64,000 nucleotides of DNA, from contig NC_081143.1 in the NCBI RefSeq assembly GCF_958295425.1, forward strand, positions 13,706,094 through 13,770,093, written 5' to 3'. Numbering within the stretch: position 1 is the first letter of the stretch; each line of letters starts with the position of its first letter. The position numbers and the translations under genes were made by a program. Under the pieces are notes generated by a model. That model made no database searches, was not told the origin of the DNA, and saw only the letters and a list, made by a program, of their open reading frames with translations. Source of the stretch: Solea solea. Lineage: Eukaryota > Chordata > Actinopteri > Pleuronectiformes > Soleidae. Positions 58,119 through 64,000 of the stretch are shown here, one piece after another.

Positions 58119-60656
58119 TGTCCATCCCGTGACTACGGTGACACGGGCAGATGCCACTGGTCTCAGCTCATGCATGTCACCACACAGCAGGATGGCCTGA
58201 TTGAAGCTGCAGTGGGAGAAAGTAACCAAAGATCGCTCTTCTTCCCTCTTATAAGAAATGTTTACATGCATATGAGTGGGTGCACATACGCCTGTGTTAA
58301 GTGTACGTGTGTGTGTGTGTGTGTGCATGTTTGCTCATGCAAGTGTGTGTTGAAACAATGGATGTCTTGAGAGGCGGGCTGCACGGCTGACTCTCCTTTA
58401 GTTTCTCTAAGAGGAGGAACGTGGGAAAAGAGGAATAAGTGCATTCATCTTTTCACTGGCTCATTCACAACCTCTTTCTCTCTCTCAGCCTCCCTTTTCT
58501 CTCTCTTCCACCTCACTTCTTTGCTCCCTTAAATGGCCTCTTTACTTCTGGCTAAAGCTCCATTTGAGGTAAACACTCTTTCGCACACATATCACAACAC
58601 ATATGCATTTGGCAAACAACACAGAGACATTACACACCCCCCCACCCACACACAAAAGCTGTCTGAAATGCCCCTTCATGGCGACAACCCTTCAAACTAC
58701 ACTACTTTCCTTTTTTTTAATTTACTGTGCAAAAAGTAAACATATTTTATTGTCAACAAGCACACGCACACCTTCACTTGGTGTTATCACAATACTTTAA
58801 GGAAGATTTTGATGCAATACTCAAGTTAATATTACCAAGGCCACTACATTCAGAAAATGAATGAAACAACAGGTGACCGCGAATGGTAGAGAGAAACTTG
58901 CCTTCAATACATTTTATCAGTTTTTACTAATCAGAAATCCTCCGGCAAGGAGGGAGAGTGCTTTATTGCACTCGTGTAAAGTGCAGGCTTCTAAACCACT
59001 ATGAACTACCAGCTGTTTTATTCATGAATTTCATGATCAACAATATAGTTCTATGCTCAGTTCAGGTCAGAGCTTTATTGTCCCTCAAGGGGAAATTGGT
59101 TAATTCATGTTATGTGTCTTGGGTCACACGGCAGCGTTGTGGCGAGCACTGTTCCCTTGCAGCGAAAAAGAGAGTATGTGCCTCAATTGTTAAAATTATT
59201 ATTATATATTATTAATATATTACATATAATACAGCATTTCATAAGTTTTTATAGGGTACCTATGTGGCAGACATATGTGCTCTACTGTGTGCATGAATTA
59301 TTACTGAAAAAAGATACATGTCATTGATTATCAATACTGACTGGAGCATTCCTAAGTGTTCAGAGCAGCTCAGAACAAAGCAGAGCAGTGATAAAATAAA
59401 AGTCAGAATTTAGGGTTAGGAAATAGGAAAGGACTGAGTTTAGGGTTGGGATAAATATCCAGGTTAGGCTTAGTGGATATACAATTACTGTATAAAGTAA
59501 ATAGTTTTCTTGTCAGTGACTGCTTAGTACCGGCTTGATGCTTTTCAGAATTAATAGCAAAATCACACCTTACTAAAATAACACTACTGATGTGATCATT
59601 CTCCCTACCCCACACTCTCTCTAAAGCACAACATCACACACCCATCACTCCCAGTACCTTCACATCCTTGGCGTTCATGCGTGTCCCTTCCTTCCCGACG
59701 AAAATGTCATCTATATCCACCAGTATGTGCCGGTCCAGACCCAAAGTAAGCTTCCTGTCAGTGAGGTAGGAGATGGCATCCACCAAGATGAGTCTGTGGA
59801 GCCAGTAGCCCAATCCCTGACCAAATAGTACCCTCCGTACCCCATCAAACAGTCCCATGTCCTGAACTACGGTGGTTTGGAGGCCTAAACCGAAGCCCAG
59901 CCCTGGATTATCACCACTCCCTGCCCCAGTTCCCTCCTTGGACCTTGCATGCAGCACAGCCTGGTACGTCGAGTGATTGGAGGAGAAGGACGTCCATTCC
60001 TCCCCAGGTAAGGCCCCTCGATCCATGCCAGGCTTTGTAATGTGGAGCAGGGGAGAGCTAGACACCACACAGCAGTCCCAGAGTGCCTGGTTGGTCCGTA
60101 ACACCAGCGGGAGACCTCTGAGTTTAAGAAGAGGTGGGGAGTTCTCAGTGGAGCGGTAGAAACCTATGATGCCCACTCTAAACTCGGTACAATATTGATG
60201 TAACAGCTGTCTGTTCCATGTGTCTGCATGTGCATACTTTAACAGATTCTCATAAATGATGAGTGAATATCGTCCACGGCCCTTTTCTGTCAGTGGCGGA
60301 AGGTCGCCCTTCCCCGAGGCAATCTCCATGCGGAACTGGAAGTGTGCTGACTCCAATATAGCTACAATGTCCTGACCCAGCTGTGAGTACTGGGACTCCA
60401 CCATTACGAGAACCACTGGATCAGTGTGGACATGTGTGTGAGGGGGGTTAGGTGGGTATGGGTAAGGGAGTTGGCGATACGGAGACATGGAGAGGGGCTG
60501 GGAGCACGCGGGTTCAGGAGATTGTCCGAGCTGCATGGAAGGAGAGGAGTTCGTAAAGAGAAAGTAAGCAGAGAGGAGGAGGGAGAGGAGACAGCAGGAG
60601 GCCAGCAGGAGCAAGAGCCGGCGTAAGTGGCGACGAAATCGCACGGCCACCGTCAT
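27430..60656 (-). CDS. ndst3: Heparan sulfate N-deacetylase/N-sulfotransferase, NDST3-type, 13 coding exons, 893 aa
   Basis: Complement join 59658-60656, 49214-49301, 48216-48370, 45850-46035, 41328-41456, 34323-34505, 33870-33966, 31712-31835, 31110-31284, 30700-30870, 30173-30282, 28340-28442, 27430-27591 (2682 nt, all phases agree). Type II membrane protein: basic N-tail, transmembrane helix 14-34, lumenal deacetylase half with the DIDDIF motif (314-319), sulfotransferase half with the 5'-PAPS loop [13 protein letters not shown] (catalytic Lys611) and 3'-phosphate motif [11 protein letters not shown] (702-712). Family role: in the Golgi it removes acetyl from GlcNAc of heparan sulfate and sulfates the free amine using PAPS. 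Human NDST1-4 are 872-883 aa; the extra length is a C-terminal tail. Assignment to NDST3 rather than NDST1/2/4 rests on the prss12 neighbour in convergent orientation and is an inference. Confidence 0.93.
28340..28442 (-). CDS. ndst3: ndst3 coding exon 12
   Basis: Reads [20 protein letters not shown] and then [12 protein letters not shown], holding the conserved cysteine pair. Phase 2 in, phase 0 out at GAG/GTAAAA. Confidence 0.95.
28794..28856. repeat. (ACGC/AC)n simple repeat
   Basis: Alternating purine-pyrimidine run of AC, CG and ACGC units in ndst3 intron 12; such runs can adopt left-handed DNA. Confidence 0.9.
29264..29312. repeat. (TAATC)n minisatellite-like run
   Basis: Eight or nine pentamer units with TATTC variants, about 60 bases before the SINE. 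Confidence 0.9.
29373..29640 (+). mobile_element. tRNA-derived SINE in ndst3 intron
   Basis: Starts with a tRNA-like head: A-box TAGCTCAGTGG, then TAGAG, and B-box GGGTTCAATGCC. The body contains GGGCAAGACACTTAACCCC and ends with GCACTATATAAATACCAACC. Antisense to the host gene. Same family as 7838-7985. Confidence 0.75.
30173..30282 (-). CDS. ndst3: ndst3 coding exon 11
   Basis: Reads [20 protein letters not shown] and then [16 protein letters not shown]. The acceptor is weak (TGTGTGAAG, few pyrimidines) but fixed by homology and frame. Phase 0 in, phase 2 out at CAC/GTAAGT. Confidence 0.93.
30700..30870 (-). CDS. ndst3: ndst3 coding exon 10
   Basis: 57 codons reading [20 protein letters not shown] and then [16 protein letters not shown]. 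Phase 0 both sides; acceptor CTCTCCAG, donor CAA/GTATGT. Confidence 0.95.
31110..31284 (-). CDS. ndst3: ndst3 coding exon 9: 3'-phosphate motif
   Basis: Reads [32 protein letters not shown] and [13 protein letters not shown]. Phase 2 in, phase 0 out at CAG/GTACAC. Confidence 0.96.
31712..31835 (-). CDS. ndst3: ndst3 coding exon 8
   Basis: Completes the loop with [18 protein letters not shown] and then [18 protein letters not shown]. Phase 1 in, phase 2 out at CTG/GTGATA, followed by a (CA)n run. Confidence 0.95.
32745..32890. repeat. LINE-tail-like repeat fragments
   Basis: Two copies of a CTTTATTGTCATT wording (near 32767 and 32872), with TATTGTACAACGAGATG, often seen at the 3' ends of fish LINEs. 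Family and ends uncertain; similar wording occurs at about 59070-59098. Confidence 0.4.
33836..33860. repeat. (TG)n at the exon 7 donor of ndst3
   Basis: Twelve TG units on the + strand; on the coding strand it is (CA)n starting ten bases past the exon 7 donor. Confidence 0.95.
33870..33966 (-). CDS. ndst3: ndst3 coding exon 7: PAPS-binding loop
   Basis: Reads [20 protein letters not shown] and then [10 protein letters not shown]. Lys611 in GPQKTG is the family's catalytic/PAPS-contacting lysine. Phase 0 in, phase 1 out at CAG/GTGAGC, followed at once by a (CA)n run. Confidence 0.95.
34323..34505 (-). CDS. ndst3: ndst3 coding exon 6
   Basis: Reads [20 protein letters not shown] and then [12 protein letters not shown]. 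61 codons, phase 0; acceptor CACTCCAG, donor CAG/GTGTGT. Confidence 0.95.
34506..41327. other. ndst3 intron 5 (coding-exon numbering)
   Basis: 6.8 kb between coding exons 5 and 6. Rich in microsatellites: (TG)n at 35252-35288 and 35450-35484, (AC)n at 36838-36862, (AT)n at 37388-37412, (AC)n at 38567-38612, (GT)n at 39068-39090 and 39320-39344, (TG)n(AG)n at 40966-41008. No gene or RNA supported. Confidence 0.7.
37760..37960. repeat. Interspersed repeat with GGTTAGGG-type text
   Basis: Reads TGAGGACATTTTGACC and then GGGTTAGAATAAGGTTCATG and GGTTAGGGATAGG, a widespread fish repeat wording. Not a telomere array: units are irregular. Confidence 0.45.
41328..41456 (-). CDS. ndst3: ndst3 coding exon 5
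   Basis: Reads [20 protein letters not shown] and then [12 protein letters not shown]. 43 codons, phase 0. The acceptor ATTTGCAG follows a (GT)n run; donor CCA/GTGAGT. Confidence 0.96.
41457..45849. other. ndst3 intron 4 (coding-exon numbering)
   Basis: 4.4 kb. Contains (AC)n at 41466-41491 next to the exon 5 acceptor, (AGAGA)n at 42843-42880, (GA)n at 42992-43045 and (AC)n at 43143-43180. No gene supported. Confidence 0.7.
42843..43045. repeat. Purine-rich AGAGA and GA repeat cluster
   Basis: An (AGAAG)n run at about 42843-42880 and a (GA)n run at 42992-43045 lie about 110 bases apart, giving a long purine-rich strand that could form triplex DNA. Confidence 0.85.
45850..46035 (-). CDS. ndst3: ndst3 coding exon 4
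   Basis: Reads [20 protein letters not shown] and then [19 protein letters not shown], end of the deacetylase half. 62 codons, phase 0 on both sides; donor ATG/GTGAGG. Confidence 0.96.
46036..48215. other. ndst3 intron 3 (coding-exon numbering)
   Basis: 2.2 kb, AT-rich. I see short TG/AC runs and an A-run near 46210 but no gene, RNA or definable mobile element. Confidence 0.65.
48216..48370 (-). CDS. ndst3: ndst3 coding exon 3
   Basis: Reads [20 protein letters not shown] and then [14 protein letters not shown], highly conserved in the family. Acceptor TTGTGCAG, donor CTG/GTGAGA. Phase 1 in, phase 0 out. Confidence 0.96.
49214..49301 (-). CDS. ndst3: ndst3 coding exon 2
   Basis: Reads [20 protein letters not shown] and then [10 protein letters not shown]. 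Acceptor TTCTACAG is preceded by a (TTTC)n microsatellite that forms its pyrimidine tract. Phase 0 in, phase 1 out at CAG/GTTTGT. Confidence 0.94.
49310..49368. repeat. (GAAA)n microsatellite at the exon 2 acceptor
   Basis: About thirteen GAAA/GGAA units on the + strand; on the coding strand (TTTC)n runs straight into TTCCTTCTACAG, the acceptor of ndst3 coding exon 2. Confidence 0.97.
51315..52632. mobile_element. hAT-like non-autonomous element, 1318 bp, with 8-bp target duplication
   Basis: The left end reads TAGAGTTGTTCCGATTCCGA; the right end, read inward on the - strand, TAGAGATGTTCCGATACC. Subterminal zones are packed with GGTATCGG repeats. TTTTCAAA flanks both sides (51307-51314 and 52633-52640). 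The 8-bp duplication is diagnostic for hAT-type insertion. No transposase domain is visible, and a LINE fragment lies inside. Confidence 0.9.
51965..52525 (-). mobile_element. LINE 3' fragment nested in the hAT-like element
   Basis: The - strand near 52330-52510 encodes [20 protein letters not shown] and then [15 protein letters not shown], the C-terminal wording of LINE reverse transcriptases (G-x-R-x-WN-L). Further 3' comes a UTR ending AATAAACATATATATATA, a microsatellite-type tail. The sequence breaks the hAT GGTATCGG pattern, so it was inserted later. Confidence 0.65.
59658..60656 (-). CDS. ndst3: ndst3 coding exon 1: cytosolic tail, TM helix, deacetylase
   Basis: 333 codons starting [13 protein letters not shown] followed by a leucine-rich membrane segment, ending [10 protein letters not shown] at the AAG/GTACTG donor, phase 0. 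Carries [15 protein letters not shown], the putative metal-binding stretch of the deacetylase. A proline-rich stem region with [11 protein letters not shown] follows the membrane anchor. Confidence 0.96.
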
Positions 60657-60942
60657 CGCAAACTGGTGAGGTGCTTTGCGTAGGAGTAGGAGATGTCTTT
60701 TTTTAGTTTGCGGAAGCCGAGCAACAGTGTCTGTACAGGTTCCCGGAGGTTGACAAGCCCAAAGGGTGTCGGAGAAAGCAGCAAAGCCACTCAGGAGGGT
60801 GTCATGTCACCATGGCAGATGGAGAGGAAAGCTGCGCCGGATGTCGGGGAACAAAGGTCTTCATTGAGGTTACGCAGTCGACTCTTTTCCCAATTCACCC
60901 ACAGGGATCACTTGAAGATATGGAGCGAGTGATGATTAATGT
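60657..60942 (-). promoter_or_regulatory. ndst3: Predicted 5' UTR part of ndst3 coding exon 1, with short uORFs
   Basis: A strong acceptor (CTCTTTATCTGCAG, AG at 60943-60944) with a long pyrimidine tract would open the exon at 60942. The 286-nt leader has upstream ATGs at 60864, 60813 and 60805. The first opens a 20-codon frame that stops at 60802, and its stop overlaps the third ATG (ATGA). Upstream frames end before the main start. Confidence 0.55.
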
Positions 60943-61047
60943 CTGCAGATAAAGAGAACAAGGAGAAAAGAAAGAGTGAAACCTGTTGGTTGTTGGGCGA
61001 GGTTGAATAATGTACATTTGTTCTCTGCCAGTATGCTTGCGTGCGTG

Positions 61048-61101
<54 letters not shown>

Positions 61102-62729
61102 TAGGTTGTACCACCCTGGGGAACCTAAGGGCGCAGCTGGTAACTACAGAGATGATTGAAAACAAGTTGCATCCTTGGGGCTTATCCAACCTCTGGCACA
61201 CACAAACAAATACACACACTCTCACACACACACAGTGACATCACAGTTAAAAGCACAAACACAACGCAAAAGTCAATCCACACAAATAAACAACAGCTGG
61301 TTGTGCGTTCATATGGCAATGTGCAGAGATAGACGGGAGCTCAGCTCATCAGTGCCGTAAAGCTCTACAAAGAATTACTCTAATTGTGCCATATTCTGTG
61401 CACTTCTGTTCAATTGCTGAGCCTATTCAGCTGTAATACCACTAAATTAGAGTTGGAATCCTTTTGCCAGGGGCACTAATCTAGGGAGAGCCCAGGACAG
61501 TACAGAGGAAACGGCAAGTGAGAGAAAACTACAAGACTGAAAGCGACAGATAGAGAGAGTACAGAGAGGAACAAAATATAATGAATTACAGAACGGAAGA
61601 GCCAAAAAAGACCAGGATTAGCATCTTAATGTATGTGCCGGGAGTGAGGAAGAAGAAAAGATCCTACAGCATCCCTCTCTCTATCCGTGCCACTATGACC
61701 CTTCTGTCTCGCTCCATTTTCTTACTACATCATAATCTTTTTTCATTCTGTCTGTTTAAATATCAATTATTTTCCTCACATTCTCCATCCTTCTCTCCTT
61801 GTCCCTCGCCTTTAGAGAACACAAGCAAAGAGAAGGTCATAGTGATGGAACTTCAGTCATATTCCATATATGCGCTAATGGAAAATGAGAAGGAGGAGGA
61901 AACTGGCTCTTAGCAATTTCATTCATACCTGTTGAAACACAAATGCAGTATAAAACGCATGCCATCGTGATTGGTACAGTGATAAGAAAGCAAACTGCTA
62001 AATACCTTCTGATGTGATTTTACTTGTTCTATTGCACAACGTGAAGAGTTTTGTCTCATGTGGCCAGAAGATTTTCACCCACTGCCTCATAAAAGGTTGT
62101 AAAAGGGGTTCAGAGGGATTGATACAATTTTTAGCCAAGAAAATATTAATTAAATACTGCATCTGGCAGACAAGAAGAGTGTTGGTTGAACCTGTTGTGC
62201 CACAGGAGGGCGCTGGCACTGATTAAACGAGATTTCACATGGAAGTTTTGCCTCTTACTAGAATAACTGTAGAATTATAAATCAGCTAGTCTTGTGTCAT
62301 GATTTTTTTTTTTGTAAAATGTGAAAAAAGTTGTTGAACCATGAATGCTTCACATCCAAATATAAAAATAAAGATATAAAATCAGCAATTCAATGTCATT
62401 GTTATGTTTTTGTTTGTTTGCTTTTGTCCAAAATAGCCTAAGTGTTTTTTCTGACTGCTAATTGTTTCTGTGTTAATTAAAAAAAAATATATATATATAT
62501 ATCTATATATACAGTATATATATACCCGCTTAAAATTAGGTTAAGAAGTCTCCTGGTGTTAACCATGGGATAAACGTTTCAACGTTTCATAAACGTGGGA
62601 TAAAAGAAAACTGTTTCGTTAAACCTCCGGTGAAAATGCACACGAGCAGCAGATGATCACAGATAGTTTAACATCCTCGTGCCGCCAAAGTTTACGTTAC
62701 GGAGGAAAAACACCGACTCGACCACTTAC
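60943..62729. other. Predicted ndst3 first (non-coding) intron
   Basis: Apart from the TG run and an AT-rich microsatellite near 62487-62524, nothing is recognisable. Its ends depend on the two predicted UTR splice sites. Confidence 0.5.
61045..61101. repeat. (TG)n microsatellite
   Basis: Long TG run of about 27 units in the predicted first intron of ndst3, about 100 bases beyond the predicted 5' UTR acceptor. Confidence 0.95.
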
Positions 62730-62869
62730 CGTTAACCGAGGATGAGGCGCCGCCGCGCGCGCAAGAGGCGTGACAGGAGAGCGGTGGATGTGACGCTGCT
62801 TCGGGTGGGTCCGGGGCTCCGGTCTCGGTGGCGCGCCACTCCCGTGTGTTTTGGATGCTGAAGCTCTGT

Positions 62870-62900
<31 letters not shown>

Positions 62901-63320
62901 ATTAGAGAGGCAGGGGCGGCCAGGCGGAATGATCCGCTCTCCTCCCCCCTTTCACCATTCTTCCCTTCTCTACTCCAGTCGCCCCCCCCCGCTGTCTTCT
63001 ACCTCCCTCCCTCCCTCCCTATCTCTCTCTCTCCCTCAAAATCCACTTGTCCCTTTATCTCTGCTCTTTAAGGTGGAGATTTAGCGGCGAGTAAACGGAG
63101 GAGCACCGGTATCAGGATGCCTGATAACGAACCGCCGCCGTGCGTAAACGCACCGATTTAAGAGTGCCTACACAAGTGGAGGCGATCGAGGGAGAGGGAG
63201 GGAGAGACGAGGAGAGACAGAAGGGGGGTGGAGGGGGGGGGGGGGGGCGTTTCGGTTTGACTGACACAAACAGCCTTTTTGCCTGGCATCAGTGATCACG
63301 GGCCGGTAAAAGCTTAGGGA
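62730..63320 (-). promoter_or_regulatory. ndst3: Candidate ndst3 5' non-coding exon and CpG-rich promoter
   Basis: A near-perfect donor GGTTAACG/GTAAGTGG ends a putative exon at 62730 on the - strand. The DNA above it is rich in CG dinucleotides (GGCGCCGCCGCGCGCGCAAG and others), (CT)n and CCCTCC runs, as in a CpG-island promoter. Spliced to 60942, it would give a 1.8-kb first intron. Transcription start not determined. Confidence 0.5.
63210..63248 (+). repeat. G-rich run in the ndst3 promoter region
   Basis: Consecutive G blocks ending in an uninterrupted run of about 17 G on the + strand; fits G-quadruplex-forming DNA and is also prone to assembly error. Confidence 0.85.
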
Positions 63321-63711
63321 CCGTTAGTTGTTGTTAGCCGGATGAGGGTACGCACTGGTACAAGTTAATGGTGCGCCTTGCTGATTCACTCCAGCTCCTT
63401 GCTTGCACATGTTTAATTTGTGCTCAAGGATATAAAGACGACGAGGAAGAGGAGGAGGATGAGGAGGAACACTGAAACTGGTGGTGGTTTAAAAATACCA
63501 GTAATGACAATGAATACAACACATTTCAGACTCTGCCTGCATCGGCCTGTCAATCACAGTGTTTTAACTTGATTAGATGTTCCCCTTTATGCCTTGCAAC
63601 GACTTCATCAATCTCCATAACCTATTTGCACTGACACATACTCACTCACACACATCTTATTGGAGCTGGTGGGCCTCTCATTCACATTGTAATGGCCCTA
63701 CAATGGAGCTT

Positions 63712-63742
<31 letters not shown>

Positions 63743-64000
63743 ATTAAAGAGAAAAACTATGAAGAAACCAAACAAACCACAGAGAGAAGACCAACACACA
63801 GGTGTGCGCTATGTCCATGGCAGGTTCTGTTGATAATGCAGATGCATACCTACATATGTACATAATGACCACAGAGCAAAAAAAGAAAAGAAAACCGCAT
63901 TTGCATACTGTATGACCCTTTTAGTTATACTGCACTTAGTGTGAGGAATTTAAACATTCCTAGGGCATATTCTGACTGGAAATGTCCTTATTTGCAGCAC
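63321..64000. other. Upstream flank of ndst3
   Basis: No gene on either strand. A (TG)n run lies at 63714-63742 and a purine-rich GAGGAAGAGGAGG stretch near 63440. Confidence 0.6.

Larger units (their letters stand above)
49302..59657. other. ndst3 intron 1 of the coding region
   Basis: 10.4 kb, the largest intron in the window. Contains (CT)n at 50391-50420, an (AC)n cluster at 50580-50645, the hAT-like insertion at 51315-52632 and (AC)n at 58083-58114. No convincing gene; open frames here lack codon structure or recognisable domains. Confidence 0.7.

Noticed and set aside
59634..59657. Seven extra residues (VLGVMGV) at the end of the 340-residue frame
   Set aside because: Intron read-through past the AAG/GTACTG donor; the family sequence continues in the exon at 49301.

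Overview
The window is vertebrate nuclear DNA, almost certainly from a teleost fish. The evidence is compact but intron-rich genes with GT-AG splice sites, very frequent (CA)n and other microsatellites, and repeat types common in fish genomes: BEL/Pao LTR elements, L2-like LINE tails, tRNA-derived SINEs and short hAT-like elements. There are no bacterial operons, and most long open frames are shadows or low-complexity translations.

Two protein-coding genes can be rebuilt exon by exon. They are convergent (tail to tail). (1) prss12 (neurotrypsin) is on the + strand, coding 813-19208, with 13 exons, 834 residues and every splice phase consistent. The protein has a signal peptide, a kringle, four SRCR domains each split over two exons, a dibasic activation site and a trypsin-like protease domain with a complete His/Asp/Ser triad. 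(2) An N-deacetylase/N-sulfotransferase (best call ndst3) is on the - strand, coding 60656 down to 27430, with 13 coding exons and 893 residues. It encodes a type II Golgi enzyme of heparan sulfate synthesis, with a deacetylase half and a PAPS-dependent sulfotransferase half. A further 5' non-coding exon probably lies in the CpG-rich promoter region near 62.7-63.3 kb. In human, NDST3 and PRSS12 are also convergent neighbours, which supports the paralogue call.

Layout: 1-812 is 5' flank of prss12; 813-19208 is prss12; 19209-27429 is intergenic/3' sequence holding nested LINE fragments (21.8-22.6 kb) and an internally deleted BEL/Pao-like LTR element (22.77-25.40 kb) with a tRNA-Asp-like fragment; 27430-60656 is ndst3 coding exons and long repeat-rich introns, including a 1.3-kb hAT-like insertion with a perfect 8-bp target duplication and a LINE fragment inside it; 60657-64000 is the ndst3 5' UTR, first intron, CpG-rich promoter and upstream flank.

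The two genes act in different places: a secreted neuronal protease, and a Golgi enzyme that sets heparan sulfate sulfation. Nothing in the sequence shows joint regulation. I found no sign of a wholly new biological system. The most interesting items are the partial copy of the prss12 3' region inside its own intron 11, the microsatellite that serves as a splice-site pyrimidine tract, the structure of the BEL/Pao remnant with its tRNA-Asp-like segment, and the extended C-terminus of the NDST protein.
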